A DNA stretch of 64,000 nucleotides from Gemmataceae bacterium (GTDB lineage: Bacteria > Planctomycetota > Planctomycetia > Gemmatales > Gemmataceae): assembly GCA_901538445.1 (NCBI GenBank), contig LR594585.1, forward strand, positions 1,639,369 to 1,703,368, in the 5' to 3' direction. Position 1 is the stretch's first letter. Each line of letters opens with the position of its first letter. The notes under the pieces are model-generated. The model was not told the origin of the DNA, ran no database searches, and was given only the letters and a program-made list of their open reading frames with translations. The position numbers and the translations under genes were made by a program. Of this stretch, positions 18,075 through 26,436 are shown one piece after another.

Positions 18075-18920
18075 ATGTCGCTCCTCTGGATCAACGGCAC
18101 GCTCACCGACAAGGACGCCGCCCGCGTCAGCCCGTTCGACCACGGGTTCCTCTACGGCGACGGCGTCTGGGAGCACCTCCGCGTCTTCAACGGCCGCGCG
18201 TTCCGGGCGCTCGAACACACCAATCACCTCGTCGCAGCGGCCGAGGTTCTCGGCATTGACGTCCCGCTGTCACCGGGCGAACTCGCCGCCGCGATCGACG
18301 CCACGGTGAAGGCCAACGGTCGCACCGACGCCTACGTCCGCGTGGTCGTCAGCCGCGGGCCGGGGACCATCGGCCCGGACCCCCGCAAGGTCGTCCCGCA
18401 GGTGATGGTCGTCGCCGAGGAGTACCGCCCGTTCCCCGACGAGCTGTACGGCCACGGGCTGCACGCGAGCGTGTTTCCGGTGCCGCTCGACACGGCGCAC
18501 CCCGCGAACCGCGTCCGCGTGCTCGGCCACCCGCACGCGGTGCTCGCGAAGCGGCACGCGCTCGCGAGCGGCTGCCTCGAAGCGATCCACACCAACCTCG
18601 CCGGCCACCTCGTCGGCACGACCGAAGGGTTCCTATTGCTCGTGAAGGACGGAGCGGTCGTGGTCGCCGGCGACCAGCCGAACGACGTGACGGGCTACGC
18701 CGTCGCGGCGCTCGCGGGCGACAGCGGACTCGTCGTCGCCGAGTACACCGTGACCGCGGCCGACCTGCATTCTGCCGAAGAGGCGTTCATCGCCGGGACC
18801 GCGTGCGGGGTGATCGGGCTCGTGCGGGTCGACGGCCGCACCGTCGGGACCGGCACCGAGGGGCCGGTGACGCGGGCAATCCGCAATCGATACGCCGCCG
18901 CGACTCGGTCGCCCGGATAA
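18075..18920 (+). CDS. Class-IV aminotransferase homologue, catalytic Lys apparently missing
   Basis: A 281-residue fold-type IV PLP protein, related to branched-chain aminotransferase, D-amino-acid aminotransferase and aminodeoxychorismate lyase. The N-terminal motif FDHGFLYGDGVWE (21-33) and the C-terminal AGTACGV loop are well conserved. By alignment by eye with the usual IKSLNYLNNILAK segment, the Schiff-base lysine position is Arg148 (RVLGHPHAVLAK), and the Glu that contacts the PLP ring nitrogen is Gly181 (GHLVGTTEG). If right, the protein may not be an ordinary transaminase; it could bind PLP weakly or have a structural or regulatory role. It starts at ATG 18075 and is followed by a universal stress gene at 30 bases. 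Confidence 0.8.
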   Translation: MSLLWINGTLTDKDAARVSPFDHGFLYGDGVWEHLRVFNGRAFRALEHTNHLVAAAEVLGIDVPLSPGELAAAIDATVKANGRTDAYVRVVVSRGPGTIGPDPRKVVPQVMVVAEEYRPFPDELYGHGLHASVFPVPLDTAHPANRVRVLGHPHAVLAKRHALASGCLEAIHTNLAGHLVGTTEGFLLLVKDGAVVVAGDQPNDVTGYAVAALAGDSGLVVAEYTVTAADLHSAEEAFIAGTACGVIGLVRVDGRTVGTGTEGPVTRAIRNRYAAATRSPG

Positions 18921-18923
18921 AAT
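18918..18923 (+). promoter_or_regulatory. Possible -10 box (TAAAAT)
   Basis: TAAAAT overlaps the stop codon of the aminotransferase gene, 28 bases before the start of the universal stress gene. It would allow separate transcription of the stress gene. No clear -35 element is visible. Confidence 0.3.
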
Positions 18924-18950
18924 GCCCCGGGGACCAACCCGGAGGCTCAC

Positions 18951-19400
18951 ATGCTGCCGATCCGCCGCATCCTCGTGCCGACCGACTTCGGCGAGTGCTC
19001 GACCCCGGCCGTGCGGCTCGCGGCCGAGCTGGCCGACAAGTTCGGGGCCGAGTTCGTGTTGCTCCACGTCGTGCAGGACCTCGCACTGGCGATGCCCGAC
19101 GCGGTGATGCCGACCCCGCTCCCCGGCCCGGACCTCGCCCAACTCAGCGACTCGGCGAAAACCGGCCTCGCGAACCTGATCGAGCGCGAGAACCTCGCCC
19201 GGTTGAAGCCGCGGGTGGAGGTGCGGATCGGGTCGCCGGTGCCCGAGATCGTCGCCGCGGCCGGCGACCTGAAGGCCGACCTCCTGTGCGTCGGCACCCA
19301 CGGCCGCACCGGGCTGGCCCACCTGATCCTCGGCAGCCAGGCCGAGCGCATCATCCGCGAGGCCCCGTGCCCTGTCCTCACCGTGAAGCCGCCGCACTGA
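18951..19400 (+). CDS. Universal stress protein (UspA family)
   Basis: A 149-residue single-domain UspA protein. It has the N-terminal strand RRILVPTDFGECS and the ATP-binding signature G-2x-G-9x-G-S near the C-terminus (GTHGRTGLAHLILGS), so it belongs to the nucleotide-binding class. Such proteins are induced by stress and starvation and bind ATP as dimers. The start at ATG 18951 has GGAGG ten bases upstream. It lies between the aminotransferase homologue and larE, but a strong stem-loop (19411-19461) separates it from larE. Confidence 0.93.
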   Translation: MLPIRRILVPTDFGECSTPAVRLAAELADKFGAEFVLLHVVQDLALAMPDAVMPTPLPGPDLAQLSDSAKTGLANLIERENLARLKPRVEVRIGSPVPEIVAAAGDLKADLLCVGTHGRTGLAHLILGSQAERIIREAPCPVLTVKPPH

Positions 19401-19410
19401 CCGCGCTCTT

Positions 19411-19461
19411 GGCACAGGCCTCTGGCTTGTGCGAGCCGATCACAGGCCAGAGGCCTGTGCC
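19411..19461. repeat. 21-bp inverted repeat between usp and larE
   Basis: GGCACAGGCCTCTGGCTTGTG (arm 19411-19431) faces CACAGGCC...GTGCC (19441-19461) with one mismatch and a nine-base loop. No T-run follows, so it looks like one of the region's palindromic repeats, though it could act as a terminator for the stress gene. Confidence 0.75.
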
Positions 19462-19479
19462 ACCGAACGAATCGCACCC

Positions 19480-20340
19480 ATGCCGACCACCGAACTCTCC
19501 CCCGAACTGGCCGCGAAGCGCGACCGGCTCCTCGCGGCCCTCGCCGAGTGGGGCGGGGTCGCGGTCGCGTTCAGCGGCGGCATCGACAGCACCGTCGTCG
19601 CCAAGGCCGCGCGCCTCGCGCTCGGCGACCGCGCCGTCGCGGTCACCGCCGACAGCGGCAGCGTCGCCCGCGCCGAACTCGACGACGCCCGCCGGCTCGC
19701 GGCGCACATCGGCATCCGGCACGTCGTCGTTCAAACCCAGGAGTTCGACAACCCCGACTACCTCAAGAACGACGGCACCCGCTGCTACCACTGCAAGACC
19801 GAGCTGTACTCGACCGTGGCTCGCATTCTCCCGGAACTCGGCGTTGAAGTGATGGCGAGCGGCGCGAACCTCGACGACCTCGGCGACTACCGGCCCGGCC
19901 TGGTCGCGGCCGCCGAGCACGCCGTCCGGCACCCGCTCCAGGTCGCCGGGTTCACCAAGGCCGACGTGCGGGCGCTCGCGCTCCACTGGGACCTGCCGAC
20001 GTGGGACAAGCCGGCGTCGCCGTGCCTGTCGAGCCGGCTCGCGCCGGGGCTCGCGGTCACGCCCGAGCGCACGTCCCGCGTCGAGGCCGCCGAGGTGTTC
20101 CTGCGGTCGCTCGGCCTGCGCGAGTGCCGGGTGCGGTACCACGAGGGCGACCTGGCCCGCGTCGAGGTGCCGGCCGCCGAGATCACCCGGTTCGCGACCG
20201 ACCCGGTGCGGACCGAACTGGCCCGTGAGTTCCGCCGCCTCGGGTTCAAGTTCGTCACCCTCGACCTCGACGGGTTCCGGTCCGGGAGCCTGAACGACCT
20301 CGTACCCCTCGACGTCCGCCGGGTGTATAGTGGTCGGTAG
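19480..20340 (+). CDS. larE: LarE-like sacrificial sulfur transferase
   Basis: A 286-residue PP-loop ATP pyrophosphatase. The PP-loop is SGGIDST (32-38). LarE adenylates the carboxylate of the nickel-pincer precursor and donates sulfur from a conserved cysteine, here Cys182 in SPCLSSR. A second pair, CYHC (102 and 105), is also present; LarE proteins with three such cysteines can hold an iron-sulfur cluster instead of sacrificing their own sulfur, which I infer as possible here. LarB and LarC are not in the window, so the cofactor pathway is incomplete locally. The start is ATG 19480. Confidence 0.87.
   Translation: MPTTELSPELAAKRDRLLAALAEWGGVAVAFSGGIDSTVVAKAARLALGDRAVAVTADSGSVARAELDDARRLAAHIGIRHVVVQTQEFDNPDYLKNDGTRCYHCKTELYSTVARILPELGVEVMASGANLDDLGDYRPGLVAAAEHAVRHPLQVAGFTKADVRALALHWDLPTWDKPASPCLSSRLAPGLAVTPERTSRVEAAEVFLRSLGLRECRVRYHEGDLARVEVPAAEITRFATDPVRTELAREFRRLGFKFVTLDLDGFRSGSLNDLVPLDVRRVYSGR
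20326..20331 (+). promoter_or_regulatory. Possible -10 box (TATAGT)
   Basis: TATAGT lies in the last codons of larE, 49 bases before the start at 20380. The spacing is plausible for a short leader, but no -35 element is clear. Confidence 0.25.
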
Positions 20341-20379
20341 CGCCGCCCCGGCGACCCTCACCCGTTCCTGGCGACTCCC

Positions 20380-20640
20380 ATGAACCCGCTCCCCGCCCCG
20401 CGTGCCCTCGACCAGTTCTTCCACGAGGGCCGCAGCAAGCTCCTCGACCTCGCCGCCATCTTCGACCGCATCGGCCGCGGGGCCGATGCCGCCGCGGTCG
20501 CCGCCGACCCGCGGCACGAGAAGCTCCGCAAGGCGCTCGACGTGCTCGCGTCCGACGCGCCGAACAAGGCCGAGTTGGTCCAGCAACTCTTCTCGCTCGC
20601 CTACGACCCGGCCTGGAAGGTCCCCGCCCCGCGTTTTTAG
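20380..20640 (+). CDS. Small conserved-looking hypothetical protein
   Basis: An 86-residue, largely helical soluble protein (ALDQFFHEGRSKLLDLAAIF, then KLRKALDVLASDAPNKAELV). It has no membrane segment, signal peptide or metal motif. It starts at ATG 20380, 39 bases after larE and on the same strand, so co-transcription is possible. Balanced amino-acid composition and amphipathic helices make it look like a true protein. I do not recognise a family. Confidence 0.6.
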   Translation: MNPLPAPRALDQFFHEGRSKLLDLAAIFDRIGRGADAAAVAADPRHEKLRKALDVLASDAPNKAELVQQLFSLAYDPAWKVPAPRF

Positions 20641-20699
20641 TGCGGACGCACGATCGTGACGCGGTACCATGACGGCGATCCACCATCTGAGGGTCGCCC

Positions 20700-21737
20700 G
20701 TGTCGGTCATAATCGTCTGCCCGCACTGCGAGTACGACTTCCGCCCGAGCAAGGTGTACCCCGACGGGTACGTCCGCTGCGGGATCTGCGAGAAGACGTT
20801 CCTCCCCACGCCCGAACAGGCGGCGGTGATCGCCGAGGCGGTGCGGGCCGCGGCCCCGGAGCCTGAGGGGCACGTGCCCGTCGCCGAGGTGGTTGCCCCG
20901 GAACCCGCCTGGGCCAGGCTCGGCGAGGGGCGGGCCGTGCCGGCGCGGGCGCGGGCGGCCGCCGGGCACGCGAGGTCGGATCACCCCTGGACCGCGTTCG
21001 CTCGCGGGAGCCTGCTCGTGTGCGCCGGGGTCGGGACCGAACTGGTCGCCTTCACCGCCCTGGTGCTGATCCAACTGGTGTTCATGTCGCTCGCGCCGGA
21101 CCGACCGGACCCGGCGACCAAGTCGGCCCTCATCGGGGCGTACAAGGTGCTGTGCGGGCTCGGCGTGGTCGCCGTGGTCGTCGGGTCGGGACTGGTCGCG
21201 GCCGGGCGGACCGAGCAGGTGAAGGTGCCCGAGGACCGGATGAGCCGCACGCCCCCGGCCGTCGTCGCCATCGTCGGGTGGGTCGGGGTGGTGGGGATGG
21301 TTCTCGGGCTGACGACACTCGTCCTCGGGATCGACAACCTCCAGACCGGCCGCGGCCGCGCCGAACTCGTCGGCGGACTGGCCTTCTACTGCCTGCTGAC
21401 GGCCCTCGCGTGCCGGGCTTCGGCCGACGTGGGAGCGCTGATGAACCTGGGGCTCGTGAGCGGCGCGATGCCCAGCCGGGCGCTCCGCGACACCGCCGGG
21501 ACGATCAACGTGGTCGGTCAGGTGTTCGGCCTGTGCTACCTCGGCCTGGTCGGCGTCACCCTCTACTCAAAGACCCTCGGACCGCTCCGGCTCGGCCCGG
21601 ACGCCGACCTCTACGCGGTCGTCCTCGTGTGCGCGATCTGCTACGGCCTCGCCCTGGGGTACGGCCTCTTGAACCTCTGGGTGAACAACACCGCCCGCCG
21701 CGCGGCCGACGGGTGGGAGCCCGGTGGGGACGAGTGA
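20700..21737 (+). CDS. Zinc-ribbon membrane protein
   Basis: A 345-residue protein with an N-terminal zinc-ribbon-like motif, CPHC (7-10) and CGIC (27-30), of the kind seen in MJ0042-type leader domains. After a Pro/Ala linker come about six hydrophobic segments, for example GVGTELVAFTALVLIQLVF and VVAIVGWVGVVGMVLGLTTL. It is therefore an integral membrane protein with a cytoplasmic metal-binding head. The start is GTG 20700. Planctomycetes carry many such zinc-ribbon membrane proteins of unknown role. No partner gene is evident. Confidence 0.78.
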   Translation: MSVIIVCPHCEYDFRPSKVYPDGYVRCGICEKTFLPTPEQAAVIAEAVRAAAPEPEGHVPVAEVVAPEPAWARLGEGRAVPARARAAAGHARSDHPWTAFARGSLLVCAGVGTELVAFTALVLIQLVFMSLAPDRPDPATKSALIGAYKVLCGLGVVAVVVGSGLVAAGRTEQVKVPEDRMSRTPPAVVAIVGWVGVVGMVLGLTTLVLGIDNLQTGRGRAELVGGLAFYCLLTALACRASADVGALMNLGLVSGAMPSRALRDTAGTINVVGQVFGLCYLGLVGVTLYSKTLGPLRLGPDADLYAVVLVCAICYGLALGYGLLNLWVNNTARRAADGWEPGGDE

Positions 21738-21787
21738 AACAGGACCGCGCTTCGGGCGCGCCTGTGTCGGGAAGTGGTGGGGTGGGA

Positions 21788-21940
21788 AATGGTTCTGGGG
21801 GAAGTGGGGGGTGGGGTCTCCAGAACCAACGCGAACTCTCCAGAAACAGCCCAAACTCTCCAGAATCAACGGAAACTCTCCAGAATCAACGAAAACTCTT
21901 CAGAACCAAGCCCAACTCTCCAGAACCAACCGCCGGTTCG
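21788..21940 (+). repeat. Tandem 20-bp CCAGAA repeat, copy 2
   Basis: Five consecutive 20-base units start at 21820, 21840, 21860, 21880 and 21900, of the form CCAGAATCAACGGAAACTCT, with a sixth partial unit to about 21940. A leader at 21788-21819 contains AATGGTTCTGG and GGTCTCCAGAA. The same blocks, in the same order, occur on the minus strand at 1980-2096. It occupies the 420-base gap 21738-22157; I see nothing else in the rest of that gap. Confidence 0.9.
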
Positions 21941-22157
21941 CCAGACGAAAGTCTCCCTCAACCCCAATACCATCGTACCGCCCGGCGCGGTGCGAGACGA
22001 TGTCGGATTTCGCCCCGGTCGCGCCGGGGGCGTTGGGCAAAGCGAACGGGGAACGCACGCCGATCACCCGGATCCGGGATCACGCCGGGGCCGGCCCCCC
22101 TTCGCTCCTGTGCGTGCGGCGGTTCGTTCGCTCGGGTTCGCGCCTCCGTTCGTCGCG

Positions 22158-22781
22158 TCACTCGGCCGGGTCCCCCAACTCGACGACCTGCCCCACGCCC
22201 TCCCCGAGCTGCGTGCTGGCGTTGACGAAGACGATCCCGTCGTGCTCGGTGCGGCCCGACGATTCGTGGATGTGCCCGAACACGTGGAGCCGCGGCTTCA
22301 CCTCGAACACCCGCTCGAACAGGTCGCGGCACCCGCACAGCTCGCCCGTGCGGTTCCGGTCCAGAATCCCCGCCGGCGGCCCGTGCGTGATGAGCACATC
22401 GACGCCGGCCGGGATCTTCGCCCAGACGCGGGCGAGCTCTTCCCCCCGCGGCAGGTTGAACGCCCACCCGCCGAAGTACGGCTGCCACGGGCTCCCGTAG
22501 AACGTCACGCCCTCGATTTCGCACCCGGAGTCTTCGAGGTAGATCGCGTTCGTGACCCGGGCACGCGCCTCGGCCGGCCGCTCCTGGAAGCAGAAGTCGT
22601 GGTTCCCGCAGATCACCACCTTGTGCCGGTGTGGAAGGCTCCCGAGCCAGCGGTTGAACGACTCGACGTCTTCGAGCTTCCCGCGGCGGGTGATGTCGCC
22701 CGCGTGAACGAGGACGTCGCCGTCGGGCACCTCGGTGAGGTGGTGCCGTGCGTGGGTGTCGGACACACAGACGATGCGCAT
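22158..22781 (-). CDS. Calcineurin-like metallophosphatase
   Basis: A 207-residue single-domain metallophosphoesterase. All metal-binding motifs are in order: SDTH near residue 7, HAGDIT near 26, GNHD near 59, THGPP near 133 and GHIH near 168. It resembles the short MPPED1/2-like or YfcE-like phosphoesterases. The natural substrate may be a phosphodiester, but this cannot be specified. There is no signal peptide, so it is cytoplasmic. The start is ATG 22781 with AGGAG upstream. It lies 30 bases downstream of the TIGR02996 gene on the same strand, perhaps in one transcript. Confidence 0.9.
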   Translation of the reverse strand: MRIVCVSDTHARHHLTEVPDGDVLVHAGDITRRGKLEDVESFNRWLGSLPHRHKVVICGNHDFCFQERPAEARARVTNAIYLEDSGCEIEGVTFYGSPWQPYFGGWAFNLPRGEELARVWAKIPAGVDVLITHGPPAGILDRNRTGELCGCRDLFERVFEVKPRLHVFGHIHESSGRTEHDGIVFVNASTQLGEGVGQVVELGDPAE

Positions 22782-22811
22782 GCGTGCGGGCTCCTGTGCG
22801 TTCGCCGGCGG

Positions 22812-23987
22812 TCACACCTGCACGACGGCACCCGGGAACCGGCCCTTCAGGGCCGCGAGGTTCGACGGGGTGAGGCTGTTGCCACGCACGTCGAGGTAAC
22901 TCAGGTTCAGGTGCTTCGACTCGACGAACGCCCGCACCACGCCGGCGTCGAGGTCGTTGCGCGCGAGGCCGAGGTAGCGGAGCGCGGCCGCCGGCTGGCG
23001 GAGGACCTCGCCCACGTTGCTGTTGCCGAGCCGCTGCCCGTTCAGGTCGAGCGCCACCAGGTGGTCGAGCGGGAGCACCCACCCGGGGTTGCTGTGGAAC
23101 AACGGGCCGGGGCTCCCGGGCCGCGACGCGCACCCGAGCCGCAGCTCCTCGACGCGCCGCAGGCACCGGCTCGTGAGGACGGTCCGCAACTGGTCGGCGT
23201 TGAACACGACCCCCGACACGTCGAGCCGCCGGAGGTCGCGGTGGTTCGCCGCGGCGAGGCCGGCCGCGAGCGCCGCGCCGAGGTGCGGGTTGTCCACGAG
23301 GGCCAGCCCCCGAAGCGCCGGGAGCGCGCCCCCGCGGAGCAGATCGACCACCCACGGCGGCTGGAGCGGGCACTCGCGGATCGCGAGGTCGGTCAGCCCG
23401 CCGAGGTGCGCCGCGCCGAGGATGGCGGCGTACTCGTCGTGTACGAACTCGGTCCGCGGCGCGAACTCCAGTCGGCGGACGCCCGCGAGGTGCCCGACCT
23501 CGAACACGGGCTCGAGCGACTCCCAGGCGTCGGGCAGACTCGGCGTCCGCTCGACCCGCAGCGACTGGACCGGCTCGGAGCCGAAGATCGCGTCGGCGAC
23601 GCGAACGAGCACGGCCGATTGCAGCGCGACGTGGCCGATGAACCCGCGCTCGAACTGCACCTGGACCCGCACCACCCCCGGCAGCGGGGGCGCGAGCGCC
23701 TCGCTGACGTGGACCGCCTCGTCGTCGCCGAGGCCCGCCTGCACCGCGGTGCGGAACTCGCCCCACCACTCGGTCTGGTGCGCGGCGAGCAACTTCCCGC
23801 CGAGCGCCGCGGCGGCCCGCTGGGCGTGGCTGAACGGCTCGGCCCGTGCGGCCTCGATCTGGACGCGGATCAGCTCGGCACGGGCCGACCGGCCGTTCTC
23901 GTCGAGCCAGTCGGCGAACGCGAGCCGCGGCAGGTCCTCGTCGGGCTCGGCGAGGACCGCCCGCCGCAGTGCAACCCCGTCGCTCAT
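22812..23987 (-). CDS. TIGR02996-domain leucine-rich repeat protein
   Basis: A 391-residue protein. Residues 1-50 match the planctomycete repeat-companion domain TIGR02996 (LRRAVLAEPDEDLPRLAFAD then WLDENG and ELIRVQIEA). The rest has leucine-rich repeats, such as LRRLDVSGVVFNADQLRTVL and LRYLGLARNDLDAGVVRAF. Proteins of this kind are expanded in Gemmata relatives and probably mediate protein interactions. It is cytoplasmic by lack of a signal. I start at MSDGVAL (ATG 23987); the frame is open further upstream into low-quality sequence. Confidence 0.85.
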   Translation of the reverse strand: MSDGVALRRAVLAEPDEDLPRLAFADWLDENGRSARAELIRVQIEAARAEPFSHAQRAAAALGGKLLAAHQTEWWGEFRTAVQAGLGDDEAVHVSEALAPPLPGVVRVQVQFERGFIGHVALQSAVLVRVADAIFGSEPVQSLRVERTPSLPDAWESLEPVFEVGHLAGVRRLEFAPRTEFVHDEYAAILGAAHLGGLTDLAIRECPLQPPWVVDLLRGGALPALRGLALVDNPHLGAALAAGLAAANHRDLRRLDVSGVVFNADQLRTVLTSRCLRRVEELRLGCASRPGSPGPLFHSNPGWVLPLDHLVALDLNGQRLGNSNVGEVLRQPAAALRYLGLARNDLDAGVVRAFVESKHLNLSYLDVRGNSLTPSNLAALKGRFPGAVVQV

Positions 23988-24519
23988 CGGACCTCGCCCG
24001 CCGCGGGTGTTGGAGCGGAACCCTTTGCTCGTCTTGTCAGCATAGGGCGCTGTCCACCACGCCGTGGACTCACCCGGTGCGCCCGTGGTCCACCACGTGC
24101 CGGGTCGGGGCACCGCCCCAGAGGGACCGCGCCAGCACAGGAAAAGTGAATTGAGTATCCGGTAGATGCCGACAAGTCGGGAACCATTCCGCAGTCACGA
24201 TCTGTGATCGGTGCGATATTTCACGTCGTGAACGACCGCCATTTTGCTGTGCAGAATCTACTAAGTTCTGGGAGCGAAATGCGTGAAGCTCGGGCGTCCT
24301 GCTGAGAGGCAAATTTTCAGCGTTCGGCCCAGGATGTGTCAAGGAAAGAGTTTGCGGCAAACTTGAAAATCTAGTGAGTTCTGGTCCCGCCGTTGCCATT
24401 ACTGGCGTCTGTGTTGCCACGACGGCAATCGCCCTTCTCATCTCCCGATGCCGTGATTCATTCGCACACTTCGTATTCCGAAGTGCGGGCGGCGTGCGTT
24501 CCATTACCGGAGAACGTGG
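23988..24519. other. AT-richer leader with 17-bp direct repeat
   Basis: This 532-base gap contains no gene I can support. Between about 24130 and 24500 its base composition is clearly less GC-rich than the flanks. It holds a direct repeat, AATCTACTAAGTTCTGG (24255-24271) and AATCTAGTGAGTTCTGG (24368-24384), differing at two positions. It precedes the Tyr-rich DUF1559 gene starting at 24520, so it may be a long regulated 5' region. Confidence 0.5.
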
Positions 24520-25512
24520 ATGCGTGTCAAGATTGACCACCTGAAGCGACGCGGGTTCACCCTGATCGAACTGCTCGTCGTGATCGCGATCATCGCGGTC
24601 CTCATCGGCCTGCTGCTCCCGGCTGTTCAGAAGGTTCGTGCGGCCGCGGCCCGGACCGAGAGCCAGAACAACATGAAGCAGATCGGGCTCGGCCTCCACG
24701 CCTTCAACGACACCCACAAGAAGTTGCCGGCCCACATCGGCTACACCCCGAAGGCCCAGGAATCGGCCATTGCGGGGACCGCGCTGTTCGCGATCCTGCC
24801 GTTCGTCGAACAACAGGCCATGTTCGAGCAGTCACTGAACTACCACTGGAACTACGAGTACTACGTGAAGTACGGCTGGTCGTACTACGCCCAGTTTGAT
24901 GTCGCACCATACAACCTGAAGATGTACCGCGGGGACCGGGTGCCCTCGGGGGGTGTGAAGACCTTCATCGCTCCGGGCGATCCGACGGCGGACGTCTCGT
25001 ACACGTACACGTCGTACGTTGCCAACGAGGAAGCCCTCAACGGCGCCGTGAGTGTCCAGACGATCTCGGACGGCTCGTCCAACACCATCTTGTTCGCGGA
25101 GGGCTACTCCTCCTGTTACAACTCCGCGGGCTACCCCGAATACTTCTACCGGGCCGGCACCTGGAACGTGAGCCCGAGCGACTACCCCTCGACGTACTCG
25201 TACGGGAGTTACTCCTCGACGAGTTACCCGCCGTCGTTTAAGCGGCACAAGGGCCACCAGCGCGGCGACAGCTACAAGTGGACCGGGACCGAGAACGTCT
25301 TCGTCCCCGGCGGGTGGGTCGATCCGATGGCGTTCCAGGTGAGCCCTGGCCAGAACGGCGACTGCGAACCCCGCGTCCCGCAGAGCTTCCTGGGCGGCAT
25401 CTGCTTGCTCCTGGGCGACGGGAGCGTCCGGGTCGTCAGTCCCGACGTGAGTGTGGAGACCTGGCACGGGGCGATCACCCCGGCCGGCGGCGAGGCCCTG
25501 AACAACTGGTAG
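24520..25512 (+). CDS. DUF1559 pseudopilin-like protein, Tyr/Ser-rich
   Basis: A 330-residue DUF1559 protein. It begins with a type-IV-pilin-like leader: a short basic segment, then [19 protein letters not shown] (cleavage expected before Phe14). The C-terminal H-x9-DG motif region is seen as [11 protein letters not shown]. The central region is unusually rich in Tyr and Ser ([14 protein letters not shown]-like, then [17 protein letters not shown]). These proteins are exported through a type II/IV-pilus-like route and are abundant in planctomycetes; their role is unknown. The start has GGAGA upstream. A collagen-like lipoprotein gene and a second Tyr-rich DUF1559 gene follow. Confidence 0.9.
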   Translation: MRVKIDHLKRRGFTLIELLVVIAIIAVLIGLLLPAVQKVRAAAARTESQNNMKQIGLGLHAFNDTHKKLPAHIGYTPKAQESAIAGTALFAILPFVEQQAMFEQSLNYHWNYEYYVKYGWSYYAQFDVAPYNLKMYRGDRVPSGGVKTFIAPGDPTADVSYTYTSYVANEEALNGAVSVQTISDGSSNTILFAEGYSSCYNSAGYPEYFYRAGTWNVSPSDYPSTYSYGSYSSTSYPPSFKRHKGHQRGDSYKWTGTENVFVPGGWVDPMAFQVSPGQNGDCEPRVPQSFLGGICLLLGDGSVRVVSPDVSVETWHGAITPAGGEALNNW

Positions 25513-25525
25513 CGATCCGCACCCC

Positions 25526-25547
25526 GCGGCCGGCTCGCACCGGCCGC
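25526..25547 (+). terminator. GC-rich stem-loop after DUF1559 gene
   Basis: GCGGCCGG (25526-25533) pairs with CCGGCCGC (25540-25547) around a six-base loop, 14 bases after the stop. No T-run follows, so factor-independent termination is uncertain. Confidence 0.45.
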
Positions 25548-25642
25548 ACGTTCCCACGCTTCGATCACTTCACATTCATCTGCCCCGGCCGGCGGCCCTC
25601 TTGCCCCGGTCCCGGGAGCGGCACCGAAAGGCGGGTGGCGTT

Positions 25643-26359
25643 GTGCGAGTTCTGCGGGCGAGGTGGGCCGCCCTGTTGTGCGCGGTCGCGGCGGTCCTGG
25701 GCGGGTGCGGTAAGAAGTCCGCCGTCACGACGATGCCGCCGAACCCCGAGGGCGTGCCGGTGATCAACCAGTGGGGGCTCCCGATCGTCGAGCCTGGGAC
25801 GAGCGTGTTGAAGGGCAAGGTGACCTGCGAGGGCAAGACCGTCAAGGCCGGCCACATCCTCTTCTGCTACGAGAAGGGACTGTCGCTGACACCGGGCGTG
25901 ATCAAACCGGACGGAACGTACGAGACCAAACTGCTCCACGAGGGGCCTGCGACTCTGTGCCTGATTCTCGACCCCGAGGGGATGCTGCCGCTGCCGGAAC
26001 AACCCGGCGGGGTCGGCGGGGCCGGCCCGGTCCCAGGCCCCCCGGGCCGGCCCGGGATCGGCGGGCCGCCCGGTCGCCCCGGTCAACCGGGTGGCCCGCC
26101 CGGCCAACCGGTCCCCGGCCCCCCGGTGCGACCCGGAGCGGGCGGTCCCCCCGGCCCGCCCCCGGTGCCCCCCGGGCTCCAGGGGCCGCCCGGCCTGTCG
26201 CCCCAGTTCGTACAGATGTTGCGCACGTTCCGCGTTCCGAAGGGCGAGGAGCAACTCCACAAGCAGCTCCACGCCAAGTACTGCAAAACCACCGGCAACG
26301 GCCTCCGGGTCGTGATCGGTCCCGGTGAGACCGCATTCAACATCACGCTGACCCCGTGA
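25643..26359 (+). CDS. Collagen-like lipoprotein
   Basis: A 238-residue predicted lipoprotein. I start at GTG 25643, giving a signal with lipobox LGGC (Cys22). A small beta domain follows (VLKGKVTCEGKTVKAGHILF), like the transthyretin-type lipoproteins beside other DUF1559 genes. Then comes a Gly/Pro-rich collagen-like stretch (about 125-190, repeats such as GPPGRPGQPGGPPGQP), and a C-terminal segment ending in a beta strand. The collagen-like part would form an extended or trimeric rod. It lies between two Tyr-rich DUF1559 genes on the same strand, so all three may build one surface structure. Confidence 0.75.
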   Translation: MRVLRARWAALLCAVAAVLGGCGKKSAVTTMPPNPEGVPVINQWGLPIVEPGTSVLKGKVTCEGKTVKAGHILFCYEKGLSLTPGVIKPDGTYETKLLHEGPATLCLILDPEGMLPLPEQPGGVGGAGPVPGPPGRPGIGGPPGRPGQPGGPPGQPVPGPPVRPGAGGPPGPPPVPPGLQGPPGLSPQFVQMLRTFRVPKGEEQLHKQLHAKYCKTTGNGLRVVIGPGETAFNITLTP

Positions 26360-26368
26360 CGCCAGCGT

Positions 26369-26398
26369 GGCCGGGCCCGCTGGTTGCCGTGCCCGGCC
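26369..26398 (+). terminator. Stem-loop after collagen-like lipoprotein gene
   Basis: GGCCGGGC (26369-26376) pairs with GCCCGGCC (26391-26398) around a 14-base loop, ten bases after the stop. It lacks a T-run. Confidence 0.4.
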
Positions 26399-26436
26399 CC
26401 TGAGTTCCATTTCCCTCATTCACAACGGAGAGTACG

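Noticed and set aside
19411-19461. Possible riboswitch upstream of larE
   Set aside because: It is a simple hairpin with no conserved aptamer features and resembles the other palindromes in the window.
21820-21940. Possible CRISPR array
   Set aside because: The units are contiguous 20-base tandem repeats without unique spacers, and no cas genes are present.
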